From NCBI GenBank assembly GCA_905197955.1, contig CAJKAR010000002.1, positions 1 to 64,000 on the forward strand: a stretch of 64,000 nucleotides of DNA, given 5' to 3'. This DNA comes from an uncultured Lentisphaeria bacterium. GTDB taxonomy: Bacteria; Verrucomicrobiota; Lentisphaeria; Victivallales; UBA1829. The translations under genes and the position numbers were made by a program. A model generated the notes under the pieces. That model did no database searches. It was not told the DNA's origin and was given only the letters and a program-made list of their open reading frames with translations. Shown here one piece after another: positions 49,919-59,734 of this stretch (within the stretch, counting starts at the first letter, position 1; each line of letters starts with the position of its first letter).

Positions 49919-52522
49919 ATGGAAGGGAAGAGAGGCCTGACTTCGGAGGAAGTCGAAATAAGTCGCAGGGAGCACGGGACCAATGCATTGACGCAAATCC
50001 CGCGTGATCCCCTCTGGAAAAAGATTCTGGAAGGGTTCAAGGATCCGATGATTATGATTCTGCTGGTTGCACTGCTTGTCCAGCTGATTCTTTTCTTTTT
50101 GAAGCAGGCGGAATGGTTTGAACCGATCGGGATTCTGATAGCCATTCTGATAGCCAACGGGGTGTCATCGCTCAGTGAATGCAGTCAGGAGAGCAAGGCT
50201 TCCGCGCTGAAAGCCGAGGAAGAGGCCAAGGAGATGGCAAAGGTGATCCGGAACGGCAGTCTGATGGAAATTCATGTCAGTGAAATTGTCGTAGGCGATC
50301 TTGTCTTTTTGCAGGCAGGCGATAAGATCCCCGCGGACGGCGAAATCATCGAAGGCGCTCTCAAAGTTTCGCAGGCCGCGCTGAACGGAGAAACCGAGGA
50401 AGCCGTCAAAGAGCCCTGCCGGGAAGATTCTGCGCATTACGAGATTAAAGATCTTCTGAATACGCATTATGCGTATCGCGGAACGGTGGTGTGCGGCGGT
50501 GAAGGAACCATGGAGGTCAAGGTCGTGGGCGATAAAACCCTCTTCGGCGAACTTGCTCTGGAGGTTCAGGAGGATACCCGCAGAACTCCGCTTCAGGTGA
50601 AACTCGGAAAACTGGCCGGTCATATTTCCACATTCGGCTATATCGGAGCAATCGCGATTATGCTTGGTATTCTCGGCAAGACGCTCCTGACCGGTGCCAT
50701 GCCGGAAGGCTTTTACCAGTGGATCCGGCTGATTATGGATGCTGTTACGGTTGCTGTTACCATTATCGTCTGCGCGGTTCCGGAAGGTCTTCCCATGCTT
50801 ACCTCGATTCTGCTTTCGCTTCAGAGCCTGAAAATGGCGAAAGACAATGTTCTGGTCCGCAAGATCAACGGACTGGAAACCGCGGGGAGCCTCAGCATTC
50901 TTTTCAGTGACAAGACCGGGACGATTACCGAGGGCCGGCTTTCCGTGGTCGAACTGGTCACCGGCAATGTGCGGCCGTTTTGTTCCCTGAAAAAAATGCC
51001 GCCGGAACTGGCTCTGGATGTCATAACCGGTATCGGGGTGAACAACAGTGCGGTTGTCAGCGGAGGGTCCATCATCGGGGGCAACAGCACGGACCGGGCG
51101 CTGATGGCGTTTCTCGTCGATTCCGATGCCGCAGGAATGAACAAGGAAGATGTCCGTTCCTTCAATGCATTTGATTCCAGTAAAAAGTGTTCCAGTGTCA
51201 CGATTTCCCGTCAGGGCAATACGCTTACCTACATCAAAGGCGCTCCGGAAAAGATCTTGGAGAACTGTACCCGCTATCTCGATGAAAACGGAATGGAGAA
51301 ACCGCTGGAGGAGAAGAATTTTCTGACGGCGTACCTTGACACTCAGGCCGGTCGTTCCATGCGTCTGCTTGCCGTGGCGAAGGCGGAGGGGGAAAAAGAT
51401 GATTCCGATCTGACCCTGATCTGCCTGATCAGCATCCGCGACAATGTCCGTGCGGAGGCGGTTGACGCCATTCGCGAAGTGCAGAATGCCGGTATTCAGG
51501 TCGTGATGGTCACAGGCGACCGCAAGGAAACCGCTGCTGCGATTGCAAGAGAAGCCGGACTTCTTGTCCGTTCGGAAGATCTCGCTCTGACGTCCGCGGA
51601 GATGGCGGAAAAGAGCGATGAGGAACTGAAAAAACTTCTTCCGGATCTGCGAGTCGTTGCACGCGCGCTGCCGACCGATAAGAGCAGACTGGTCCGGATC
51701 GCGCAGGAACTGAATCTGGTGGTCGGCATGACCGGAGACGGGGTCAATGATTCTCCCGCTCTGAAGAAAGCCGATGTCGGTTTCGCCATGGGCAGCGGCA
51801 CGGAAGTCGCCAAAGAGGCCGGAGACATCACGATTCTGGACGACAATTTCTCCTCCATTGAAAAGGCGATCCTTTATGGCAGGACCATGTTCAAAAGTAT
51901 TCGGAAGTTCCTGATTTTTCAGCTGACCGTGAATGTCGCTGCGGTTCTCTCCTGCTTTCTTGGTCCGATGTTCGGGGAGAATGTGGTTCTGACCGTCATT
52001 CAGCTTCTTCTGGTCAATCTTGCGATGGATACGCTTGCGGCAATCGCATTCGGCAGCGAGCCTGCTCTGAAGGAATATATGAAGGATAAGCCTATTCCGC
52101 GTTCCGAAAGCATTGTGACGAAGAGCATGTTTGTGCAGATTCTCATCGGAGCACTGTACATCACGGCGCTCTGTCTGGCGATCCTTTTTGTCAAACCGCT
52201 CCGCGATTTGTTCGGCGATGTGGATGCCACCTATCTGAAATCCGCCGTATTCGCCACATTCATGATGGCGATCACATTTAACGGGTTCAACGCAAGAACC
52301 GCCCATCTGAATCCGTTCGAGGGGTTGGGACGCAACAGAAACTTTATCCTTGTCATGTGTTCCATTCTTGTTCTGCAGTATCTCTTTGTCACGTTCGGCG
52401 GCAAGGTGCTCAGCGTGGAGCCCCTTGCGTGGAAGACATGGGGAATCTGTGCGCTTCTGGCGTTTCTGGTGATTCCGATTGATATGATCCGGAAACTGGT
52501 GCTGATGCGGAAGAGCGCCTGA
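49919..52522 (+). CDS. Calcium-transporting P-type ATPase (P2-type)
   Basis: 867 residues from the ATG at 49919, which has AGAGGAG at good spacing. It has an N-terminal cation-ATPase domain, an actuator with LNGETEEAVK, membrane helix 4 with CAVPEGLPML, the phosphorylation motif SDKTGTITEG (Asp331), the nucleotide site CSSVTISRQGN / YIKGAPEKIL, and MTGDGVNDSPALKKADVGFA. C-terminal helices include NLAMDTLAAIAFG. The P-E-G-L-P motif and overall length suit Ca2+ pumps of the PMCA/SERCA type. It exports Ca2+ from the cytoplasm. No partner gene lies next to it. Confidence 0.92.
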   Translation: MEGKRGLTSEEVEISRREHGTNALTQIPRDPLWKKILEGFKDPMIMILLVALLVQLILFFLKQAEWFEPIGILIAILIANGVSSLSECSQESKASALKAEEEAKEMAKVIRNGSLMEIHVSEIVVGDLVFLQAGDKIPADGEIIEGALKVSQAALNGETEEAVKEPCREDSAHYEIKDLLNTHYAYRGTVVCGGEGTMEVKVVGDKTLFGELALEVQEDTRRTPLQVKLGKLAGHISTFGYIGAIAIMLGILGKTLLTGAMPEGFYQWIRLIMDAVTVAVTIIVCAVPEGLPMLTSILLSLQSLKMAKDNVLVRKINGLETAGSLSILFSDKTGTITEGRLSVVELVTGNVRPFCSLKKMPPELALDVITGIGVNNSAVVSGGSIIGGNSTDRALMAFLVDSDAAGMNKEDVRSFNAFDSSKKCSSVTISRQGNTLTYIKGAPEKILENCTRYLDENGMEKPLEEKNFLTAYLDTQAGRSMRLLAVAKAEGEKDDSDLTLICLISIRDNVRAEAVDAIREVQNAGIQVVMVTGDRKETAAAIAREAGLLVRSEDLALTSAEMAEKSDEELKKLLPDLRVVARALPTDKSRLVRIAQELNLVVGMTGDGVNDSPALKKADVGFAMGSGTEVAKEAGDITILDDNFSSIEKAILYGRTMFKSIRKFLIFQLTVNVAAVLSCFLGPMFGENVVLTVIQLLLVNLAMDTLAAIAFGSEPALKEYMKDKPIPRSESIVTKSMFVQILIGALYITALCLAILFVKPLRDLFGDVDATYLKSAVFATFMMAITFNGFNARTAHLNPFEGLGRNRNFILVMCSILVLQYLFVTFGGKVLSVEPLAWKTWGICALLAFLVIPIDMIRKLVLMRKSA

Positions 52523-52599
52523 GAAATCTGCGGCATTTTGTCCGTCGGGTTTTGACGGGAGAGGGGGAAATCGGCGGAACGGGAATTCGGTCCGTGTGT

Positions 52600-53931
52600 T
52601 TATGCGGCGGGTTCCCGTTCTTTTCGCAGGATGACTTTGCCGATGTGCTGTCCCTTCACGCTCTCCACCTGCAAAGAGATCCGCAGATCGGAAAGCTCAA
52701 TGACGCTTCCGTTGGCCGGGACGTTTCCTGCTCTGGCCAGGATCAGTCCTCCGAGAGTGTCGTATCTGGAATCTCCGGGAAAGACGATGCCGATGGCGCG
52801 TTTGATCTGTTCCAGACGGATGGAGGCATCCACCCGCCAGATATTTTCTCCGAGCGTTTCCAGCGATTCGTGTTCATTCGAGTGCTCGTCGGCGAACGAT
52901 CCTACGATTTCGGAGACCAGATCCGCATTGGTAATGATTCCGGCGGTTCCGCCGAATTCATCGAGAAGAACCGCCATGCCGATTTTTTCCCGTTTCATAT
53001 CCGTGAACAGACGATCGGCGCGAATGGTTTCGGGAACGAGATAGGCGGGCTTCATGACGGAAGCCAGATCGGGAGAAGCGCCGCGCCTGTATTTTTCGGT
53101 AAAGTAATCGCGGATGTGGACAATGCCGACGATTTCGTCGATGTCCTCATGATAAACCGGAAAGCGCGAATAGTTCGCATGAATGAAGATGCGTTCGATC
53201 TCTTCCGGCGGAGCATCCCTGTTTACCGCCGTGATTTCCGTGCGGTGGGTCATGATTTCGGAGGCCTCCCGTGAGCTGAATTCAAAGACGTTTTCCAGCA
53301 TCTCCTTTTTCTCCGGCGAGATGATCCCCTGTTCTCCTCCGATATCGACCAGAGTCCGGATTTCCTCCTCGGTCACCCCCTGTTCCTGCTCCGTTCCTTT
53401 CCCGAACATCGCTTTCAGACACAGATCCACCGATGCATTCAGAATGAAGACGAACGGTTTTGCCACATTTGCCAGAAAATGAATGGGCAGCGCCACATTG
53501 AACGCCATGAACTCCGAATAGCGCAGTCCGATCTGTTTCGGTACCAGTTCCCCGAATACCAGTGAAAGGTAGGAAAGAATCACGGTAATGAACACCACAA
53601 CTACCATATCCAGTACGCCGTGACTGAAAATATCGAATCCGATCCGTTCCAGGAATTCGGTGAGCGGATCGGAAAACGATTCCGCGGCAAAGGCGCTTGC
53701 AAGAAATCCGGCAAGGGTCACGCCGACCTGAACCGTGGCAAGGAACCGTCCTGTATTTCCGGTCAGTGCGGCAAGCGCCTTCCCGCGCAGTCCTCCCCGC
53801 TGAATCAGCTTGCGGATCGACGATTGCTTCAAGGAAATCAGGGCCACTTCCGATGAGGCAAAAAAGGCGTTCATGCCGATCAGAATCAGCAAAATCAGAA
53901 TTTGCACCCACAGCATATCCGGTTCCTGCAC
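52600..53931 (-). CDS. CNNM/CorC-HlyC family membrane protein with CBS domains
   Basis: 443 residues. The N-terminal DUF21/CNNM domain (about 1-200) has LLILIGMNAFFASSEVALIS, LATVQVGVTLAGFLASAFAA and YLSLVFGELVPKQIGL. A CBS pair follows (about 215-340: EIMTHRTEITAVNRDAPPEE, VGIVHIRDYF), and a CorC_HlyC domain (about 355-440: LGENIWRVDASIRLEQI, YDTLGGLILARAGNVPANGS). Such proteins handle Mg2+ or Co2+ export, sometimes called hemolysin-like. It converges on the P-ATPase gene with a 77-base gap. Confidence 0.9.
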   Translation of the reverse strand: MQEPDMLWVQILILLILIGMNAFFASSEVALISLKQSSIRKLIQRGGLRGKALAALTGNTGRFLATVQVGVTLAGFLASAFAAESFSDPLTEFLERIGFDIFSHGVLDMVVVVFITVILSYLSLVFGELVPKQIGLRYSEFMAFNVALPIHFLANVAKPFVFILNASVDLCLKAMFGKGTEQEQGVTEEEIRTLVDIGGEQGIISPEKKEMLENVFEFSSREASEIMTHRTEITAVNRDAPPEEIERIFIHANYSRFPVYHEDIDEIVGIVHIRDYFTEKYRRGASPDLASVMKPAYLVPETIRADRLFTDMKREKIGMAVLLDEFGGTAGIITNADLVSEIVGSFADEHSNEHESLETLGENIWRVDASIRLEQIKRAIGIVFPGDSRYDTLGGLILARAGNVPANGSVIELSDLRISLQVESVKGQHIGKVILRKEREPAA

Positions 53932-54050
53932 AGTTCACCTCATTTTTTACATTTTTTTCAAGAAGGATCCATCCTTGTCTGACGCGGATCCTGTCAGAAC
54001 TATAATCTGGATTTGCAAATTTTCAAGCGGCGCGGTACCGGCTTTCCGGA

Positions 54051-54869
54051 TCAGAGTTTGTTCATGGCGCCCCGCCGGTACCCTTCCGGATCAATCCGGA
54101 TCTCTGCAAAGCCGCAGACGGAAAGAGCCTTTTCGATCTCCTGCCGCATCCGCAGGGCGCGGGAGAGTGCGGGCCCTCTGAATTCCAGAGAAGCTCTGTT
54201 GCCTTCCAGACAGCGAACGCGACATCCGGAGAACCCCAGTTCGGCAAGAATGTTTTCCGCATTGCCGCAACGCTGCAGGAGTTCTTTTGTCAGAGCAATT
54301 CCCGTGGGAATGCGCGATGCCAGACATGCCGCTGCCGGCATTGTCCAGCTGGGCAGTCCCATTCTGCGCGATACGAGCCGGATCAGGCGCTTCCCGAATC
54401 CGCATTCCACAAAGGGATGCAGAACACCGAGTTCATCGGCTGCTTTTGCTCCCGGACGCCAGTCTCCGGAATCATCCGTATTGGCTCCGTCCAGCAGAGT
54501 GCGGAATCCTTCGCCGGATGCCGCATGAAGGATTTGGGAAAAGATCTGTTTTTTGCAGTGATAACAGCGCCACTTGTCATTTCGGACAACTTCGGGCAGA
54601 CGCAGGACATCCGTTTCCAGTTCCAGACAGCGGACTCCGAGACGGGCGGCAATCCGACGGGCCGTTTGAGTTTCGTTTGCAATCGTCATCGGGGTTGAGA
54701 CATGGACCGGCAGGACATTTTCCGCTCCGAGTTCCCGCACGGCAAACGCCGTCAGAAGTGTGCTGTCGCATCCGCCGGAAAACGCAATGGCAACGCGTCC
54801 GTTCCGTTTCAGGAACGCGGAGAGCGCCACTTCTTCCGGCAGCGGCTTCAGTGTTCTGCCGGAAGCCAT
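54051..54869 (-). CDS. larE: LarE-like ATP-dependent sulfur transferase
   Basis: 272 residues from the ATG at 54869. The PP-loop is FSGGCDSTLLTAF (about 30-42). Then come DVLRLPEVVRNDKWRCYHCK, LLDGANTDDSGDWRPG and the family-typical ACLASRIPTG, with the Cys that in LarE gives up its sulfur. LarE builds the pincer cofactor of nickel enzymes such as lactate racemase. No larA, larB or larC is in the window, so the partner is unknown. It overlaps the upstream GT4 gene by 22 bases and lies in a purD operon. Confidence 0.87.
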   Translation of the reverse strand: MASGRTLKPLPEEVALSAFLKRNGRVAIAFSGGCDSTLLTAFAVRELGAENVLPVHVSTPMTIANETQTARRIAARLGVRCLELETDVLRLPEVVRNDKWRCYHCKKQIFSQILHAASGEGFRTLLDGANTDDSGDWRPGAKAADELGVLHPFVECGFGKRLIRLVSRRMGLPSWTMPAAACLASRIPTGIALTKELLQRCGNAENILAELGFSGCRVRCLEGNRASLEFRGPALSRALRMRQEIEKALSVCGFAEIRIDPEGYRRGAMNKL

Positions 54870-56005
54870 TTGGCATAGTCCTCCAGAAGCGTATCCGACA
54901 TCTGTTTCCAGCCGAATCGGGAGGCCACCAGTTCGCGTCCGGCTTTCCCCAGTTTTCCGGTTTTTTCCGGATGATCCACGGCGTCTGTCATCGCATTTTT
55001 CGCATCCGCAGGACTGGACGGTGTCAGGAGCCATCCGGTTTTGCCCGAGATGACAACTTCAGGAGTTCCGTCCAGCGCATACGCGATCACCGGTTTGCCG
55101 GATGCCAGCGACTGAACCGCTGCACGCGGCAGTCCTTCCCGCAGGGAAAAATGAACCAGCGTATTGGAGAGCGCCAGATAACGATAGACTTCTCCCGGCG
55201 GAACGAGTCCGGCGAAAGAGAAACGGTCTGTCAGATTTTTTTCAGCGATGTTCCGTTTGATCTCTTCGGTCATGATTCCGTCGCCGATGATAAGATAGTG
55301 CACCTCGGGCCGTTCCTTTGCCAGTTCCATTGCCAGCGGAATGAAGTCTTCATATCCTTTCAGGGGAAAGAGCCGGGCAAGCGTTGCAAAGACAAATGCG
55401 TTTTCGGGGATGCCGAGTGATTTCCGCAGTTCGGGATCCGGGCTGGAGGTCAGGAACGGCTCCAGCTCCATTCCGCTGTAAACGACCTTGTACATTTCCG
55501 GTTTCCCGATCCCGGCGGCCAGCGACTGGTCGATCATTGCCTGTGCGACCGCATAGATGCGTCTGCCGCAGCGGGCCGCCGCGCGTTCGCTCAGAATATA
55601 GAGGAAATTCTTCCAGGGTTTCTCATACCGGTGGAACGCAAGGCCGTGAATCGTATGGACGACGAGAGGGATCTTTGCCGCTTTTCCAGCAAAACGACCT
55701 ACAACTCCCGCCTTGGAACTGTGTGTATGAACCACATCGTAACGTTCTTCCCGGAAGAGCTTTTTCAGGAATCGGTACGCCTTGAAATCCTTGACGGGGG
55801 AGATTTCGCGAACCAGCCATGGACATTCCACAATCTTGAGTCCCGGACACGAGACCTTTTTCAGCAGTTCGCCTTCCGGTCCTGGCGAGGGACCGGTCAC
55901 CAGCGTTACATCGTGCCCCGCCTCCACAGCCCCGCGTGCGGAGAGCAGAGTGTTCTCCTGCGCTCCGCCCACGATCATCCGGGTGATGACATGACAGATC
56001 TTCAT
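54848..56005 (-). CDS. Family 4 glycosyltransferase
   Basis: 385 residues, two Rossmann domains (GT-B). N-terminal donor/acceptor elements: MKICHVITRMIVGGAQENTL, YDVVHTHSSKAGVVGRFAGK. C-terminal GT4 motifs: FVFATLARLFPLKGYEDFIP, VHYLIIGDGIMTEEIKR, HFSLREGLPRAAVQSLASGK (the E-x7-E type donor site) and PVIAYALDGTPEVV. It probably builds a surface polysaccharide or lipid-linked glycan. It lies 6 bases after purD and overlaps larE, so it is in the same operon despite unrelated function. Confidence 0.88.
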   Translation of the reverse strand: MKICHVITRMIVGGAQENTLLSARGAVEAGHDVTLVTGPSPGPEGELLKKVSCPGLKIVECPWLVREISPVKDFKAYRFLKKLFREERYDVVHTHSSKAGVVGRFAGKAAKIPLVVHTIHGLAFHRYEKPWKNFLYILSERAAARCGRRIYAVAQAMIDQSLAAGIGKPEMYKVVYSGMELEPFLTSSPDPELRKSLGIPENAFVFATLARLFPLKGYEDFIPLAMELAKERPEVHYLIIGDGIMTEEIKRNIAEKNLTDRFSFAGLVPPGEVYRYLALSNTLVHFSLREGLPRAAVQSLASGKPVIAYALDGTPEVVISGKTGWLLTPSSPADAKNAMTDAVDHPEKTGKLGKAGRELVASRFGWKQMSDTLLEDYAKWLPAEH

Positions 56006-56011
56006 GATATG

Positions 56012-57283
56012 TTATCTGTTGAACGCGCGACGCGCGATGTCTTTGCGGTACTGCATTCCTTCCCAGCCGATTTTTCCGACGGCATCATAGGCTTTCCGCA
56101 CAGCTTCCTCAATGGTCTTTCCCCGTGCAGTGACCCCAAGTACGCGTCCGCCCGCGTTGACGAGTTTTCCCTCTTTGACCGCGGTTCCGGCATGGTAGAC
56201 GATGGCTCCATCGGCTTCCGCCTCTTTGATTCCGTGGATTTCGAATCCCTTCTGCACCGATCCGGGATATCCGCCGGAGGCAAGAACGATGCAGACCGCC
56301 GGATCGGGCGACCAGATCAGTTCCGCTTTGTCGAGTTCACAGTTTGCGGTTTTCAGGAGCGTATCGGCAAGATCACCGTCGAAACGGGTCAGCACCGCCT
56401 GCGTTTCGGGATCGCCGAAGCGGACATTGAATTCCAGAACTTTCGGACCGTTCTTTGTCACCATGATTCCTGCGTAGATGATGCCGCGGTAGTCCAGTTT
56501 TTCCGCCTGAATGCCGCGCAGGAAGTTGTCGAGCACGGAACGGCGCACCTCCTCCAGAAGCGCATCGGTCACGACGGGGGCGGGAGAATAGGCGCCCATT
56601 CCGCCGGTGTTCGGGCCTTTGTCGCCGTCGAGCTGGCGCTTGTGGTCCTGAGAGCTGACCAGCGGAATGATGGTGCGTCCGTCGGTCAGAGCGAGAATCG
56701 ATGCTTCTTCGCCTTCCAGCAGTTCTTCGATGACCACGCGGTATCCGGCGTTTCCGAACGCTCCCGCGAAACACTCTTCGACTCCGGCGACGGCTTCGGC
56801 TTCGTTTGAAGCGACGATCACGCCTTTGCCGGCGGCGAGTCCGTCCGCCTTGACAACGACTCCGCGTCCGGCGGCATATTCCCGGCGGATGTAGTCGATT
56901 GCGGCGGTTTTATCGGTAAACGTTGCATACGCGGCGGTCGGGATGTTGTATTTCACCATGAACGCCTTGGAGAAATCCTTGCTTCCTTCGAGACGAGCTG
57001 CGGCTCCGGAGGGCCCGAAGACCGGAATCCCCTTTGCCCGGACGGCATCTGCGACTCCCTGGCAGAGCGGGGCTTCCGGGCCGATTACCACAAGGCCGAC
57101 TTTCTTTTCCGCGGCGAAATCCGCAATCGAAGCGTTGTCGGAGGGAATCGCGACGCATTCCGCGATCTCCGCCATTCCCGGGTTGCCGGGCGCACAGTAG
57201 ATTTTATCGACGAGTTTGCTTTTTTTCAGTCCGTAGCAGATGGCGTGTTCGCGTCCGCCGCTTCCGATCAGAAGAATATCCAT
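56012..57283 (-). CDS. purD: Phosphoribosylamine-glycine ligase
   Basis: 423 residues from the ATG at 57283. It has the N-terminal LLIGSGGREHAICYGLKKSK, APGNPGMAEIAE, and VVIGPEAPLCQGVADAVRAK. The ATP-grasp core has GSKDFSKAFMVKYNIPTAAY, VVVKADGLAAGKGVIVASNE, LLEGEEASILALTDG, RQLDGDKGPNTGGMGAYSPA and EFNVRFGDPETQAVL. PurD joins glycine to phosphoribosylamine in purine synthesis. The upstream open frame (57284-57559) is not PurD and was left out. The promoter lies at 57324-57351. Confidence 0.97.
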   Translation of the reverse strand: MDILLIGSGGREHAICYGLKKSKLVDKIYCAPGNPGMAEIAECVAIPSDNASIADFAAEKKVGLVVIGPEAPLCQGVADAVRAKGIPVFGPSGAAARLEGSKDFSKAFMVKYNIPTAAYATFTDKTAAIDYIRREYAAGRGVVVKADGLAAGKGVIVASNEAEAVAGVEECFAGAFGNAGYRVVIEELLEGEEASILALTDGRTIIPLVSSQDHKRQLDGDKGPNTGGMGAYSPAPVVTDALLEEVRRSVLDNFLRGIQAEKLDYRGIIYAGIMVTKNGPKVLEFNVRFGDPETQAVLTRFDGDLADTLLKTANCELDKAELIWSPDPAVCIVLASGGYPGSVQKGFEIHGIKEAEADGAIVYHAGTAVKEGKLVNAGGRVLGVTARGKTIEEAVRKAYDAVGKIGWEGMQYRKDIARRAFNR

Positions 57284-57323
57284 TCGAATGCCCCTTTCGA
57301 TGTTGTGGCTGTGAAAACAGATT

Positions 57324-57351
57324 AATATAACACGCAATCGAATGTTTTCAA
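57324..57351 (-). promoter_or_regulatory. purD operon promoter
   Basis: Minus strand: -35 TTGAAA (57351-57346), 16-base spacer, -10 TATATT (57329-57324), about 40 bases before the purD ATG. Confidence 0.7.
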
Positions 57352-57420
57352 AAGTTGCGGAACGGAAAAATGGAAGAGGGATTCCGTCTCCTCTTCCCCG
57401 GCGGTTTTTCGAGTGTTCCG

Positions 57421-59688
57421 TCAGAACTTCAGCTTTTCCCGGAGGATGGCAAGTCCGGCGGTGTACTGCTCGAAATCGTAAGGCGCGGAACCCTGATAAT
57501 AGTGATTGAAACACGTTTCCCCATTCGCGCTCCATTCGATCAGGAGCATCCGGCGGCATCCCTGACAGATGCGGAGAGAGTCAATTTCCGCCGCGGTATC
57601 CGGTGCGATTTCAAATGATCCGCGGCAGAGCTCTTCCCCGGTCAGGATATCGCTGACTTTGTAGTCGCCCGACTGCGGACGGGAAAGATCATTCACCGCA
57701 TACAGACGGATGCACCATGATTCCGGTTCGCCGAACATCAGCGAAAGCGGTTTCTGTGCCGTCCGGATGTACCAGTACGCCAGTTTCCTGCTGTAATAGT
57801 AATCGACCACCGCATCGGAGAACTGCGGCCAGCAGTCGATCACGTTCCACCAGATCAGTCCGGTTTTCCGCCATTTCCGCATCCGGAAGCTCTCGATGAA
57901 GAATTTGAATGCTTCCGCCTGAACAATCTGAGAGCAGAGAATGAATTTTTCCAGCGTCTCCGGAACCGATCCGAAACAGCCCGCCACCTGATCCTCCATC
58001 AGCTGGATCCGGTAGGCGTAGGGGCCGTCCGGATCGTGGAACGGCTGGGAAGCATGGCAGAGCCAGTCCGGATTGCCGATACGTCCGTTCAGGGATTCTT
58101 CCGGGATGAATTTCCGTATGCTTTCCAGATTCGGCATTCCGTGATAGCCGATTTCGCTGGCGAAAATGGCGGTATTGTCCTTATAGAAAGAGCTCTTCCA
58201 GTTGTCGCGCGGGCCCCAGAGGTGCTGTTCCGGCGAATCGTAGCGGCGGTTCCCGCGCCAGAGGGAGTCGGAAAGATACGGAGAGCTTGGCAGGTAATCG
58301 CGGGCCGGGTCGAAGGTGCCGACCGCATCCGGAAGAATTTCTCGGGAGATCCGGTTGAAGGAGGGAGGAAGACGTTTTGTCGATTTCTTATAAAAGAAGA
58401 ACTCGTCGCATTCGTTGTCTCCGCACCAGAGCGCCAGCGAAGGGTGATTCCTCAGGCGCATGACGACTGCTTCCGCCTCCTGCCGGATCGTTTCGCAGAA
58501 TGCCGTATCATGCGGCGGGACTTCGCAGGCAAACATGAAATCCTGCCAGACCAGCAGTCCGAAGCGGTCGCAGAGCGAGAAGAATTCCTCATCTTCATAG
58601 ACGTTTCCGCCCCAGCAGCGGACCATGTTGCAGCCCAGATCCCGGAAAAGTTCGAGCGCTTTCCCCACCCGTTCCGGATTCTCCCCGTGCAGGGCGTCCG
58701 ACGGGACCCAGTTCGATCCCTTGATGAATACCGGACGGTTGTTGACAATGAATTCGAATTTTCCTTTTCCGTTTTCCATCTCTTCCGTCCGTTCCAGACG
58801 GATGGTGCGGATTCCCGTCTCCCAGACACGCACATCAACCGTTTTCCCGCAATGGATCAGTTTCAGCTCCACCGTATACAGATTCTGCTCTCCGCTTCCG
58901 AGAGGATTCCATAACCGCGGGTGCGGAACATCGAACTCAAATACTCCCGTTACAAACCGGAGCGGAAAGTGCTGTTCCAATACCGAATCGCCGCACCGCA
59001 TGCTCAGATGCGCCTCCAGATTCTCCAGAGTCTCCGCAGGAGTCGTGAACGACCAGTCCAGCACGAGTTCCGCCTTTTCCGGCGAGACCTTCGATGTGAA
59101 TAGATAAAGCGATGTCCACCGTTCCGGTTTGACGATCTCCAGCGACACATTCCGCCAGAGGCCCGCTCCGACCAGACGCGGTGCGATGTCCCATCCGTAA
59201 GTATGCATCGGCCTCCGCAGATACAGCCCCTCATAGTTATAGGTCGATGCCACCGCCGAAGGGGGACGGCGGAATTTTCTAGCCTCATTGATTGAACTTC
59301 TGATTTTCACAACAAGTTCATTTTTCTCTTTATGATGCACCAGATCCGTGACATCGAAACGGTGCGGAATGACCATGTTGCAGGCATGTCCGGCGATTTT
59401 TCCATTCACCAGAATTTCCGCCGCCGTATCAATTCCTTCAAACACCAGTTCCAGGCGTTCCCCTTCCGCCGGTTCCGGAGTGGAAAATCCGGTCCGGTAT
59501 TCCCAGTCAACAAATTCATATGGACGCAGCAGATTGGAATTTGTTCCCGCATACGGATCCGGGACAATCCCGGCACGAGTCAGATCTCCTATGACATTTC
59601 CGGGTACTTTTGCCGGAATCGTCTTCCCGTTTCCATCCGATGGATCTTTCCAGCTCAGCTGCCATTCCCCGTTCAGAGACTGTATCAT
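57421..59688 (-). CDS. GH2 beta-mannosidase-like glycoside hydrolase
   Basis: 755 residues. An N-terminal galactose-binding-like sandwich (IQSLNGEWQLSWKDPSDG, AAEILVNGKIAGHACNMVIP) is followed by an immunoglobulin-like domain (about 205-320) and a TIM barrel. Probable acid/base is Glu426 in WCGDNECDEFF and nucleophile Glu512 in FASEIGYHGMP. The WCGDNE form, in place of the WNGNNE of classical enzymes, and VRCWGGNVYEDEEFFSLCDR point to the beta-mannosidase side of GH2. There is no signal peptide, so it cleaves imported oligosaccharides. AGGAGAGG precedes the ATG. A perfect palindrome lies 27 bases upstream. Confidence 0.88.
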   Translation of the reverse strand: MIQSLNGEWQLSWKDPSDGNGKTIPAKVPGNVIGDLTRAGIVPDPYAGTNSNLLRPYEFVDWEYRTGFSTPEPAEGERLELVFEGIDTAAEILVNGKIAGHACNMVIPHRFDVTDLVHHKEKNELVVKIRSSINEARKFRRPPSAVASTYNYEGLYLRRPMHTYGWDIAPRLVGAGLWRNVSLEIVKPERWTSLYLFTSKVSPEKAELVLDWSFTTPAETLENLEAHLSMRCGDSVLEQHFPLRFVTGVFEFDVPHPRLWNPLGSGEQNLYTVELKLIHCGKTVDVRVWETGIRTIRLERTEEMENGKGKFEFIVNNRPVFIKGSNWVPSDALHGENPERVGKALELFRDLGCNMVRCWGGNVYEDEEFFSLCDRFGLLVWQDFMFACEVPPHDTAFCETIRQEAEAVVMRLRNHPSLALWCGDNECDEFFFYKKSTKRLPPSFNRISREILPDAVGTFDPARDYLPSSPYLSDSLWRGNRRYDSPEQHLWGPRDNWKSSFYKDNTAIFASEIGYHGMPNLESIRKFIPEESLNGRIGNPDWLCHASQPFHDPDGPYAYRIQLMEDQVAGCFGSVPETLEKFILCSQIVQAEAFKFFIESFRMRKWRKTGLIWWNVIDCWPQFSDAVVDYYYSRKLAYWYIRTAQKPLSLMFGEPESWCIRLYAVNDLSRPQSGDYKVSDILTGEELCRGSFEIAPDTAAEIDSLRICQGCRRMLLIEWSANGETCFNHYYQGSAPYDFEQYTAGLAILREKLKF

Positions 59689-59714
59689 TTTCCTCTCCTT
59701 CGATCTTTTAATTG

Positions 59715-59734
59715 ATTATTTTGCGCAAAATAAT
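59715..59734. promoter_or_regulatory. Perfect 20-bp palindrome upstream of the GH2 gene
   Basis: ATTATTTTGCGCAAAATAAT (59715-59734) is an exact inverted repeat with a central GC step. It resembles LacI-type operators with a TTGCGCAA core. It lies 27 bases before the GH2 ATG and inside the likely promoter region. No LacI-family gene sits next to it, so the regulator is elsewhere. Confidence 0.72.

Noticed and set aside
57284..57559. N-terminal extension of PurD
   Set aside because: Crosses the promoter and runs into the GH2 gene end; PurD homologues begin at the ATG at 57283.
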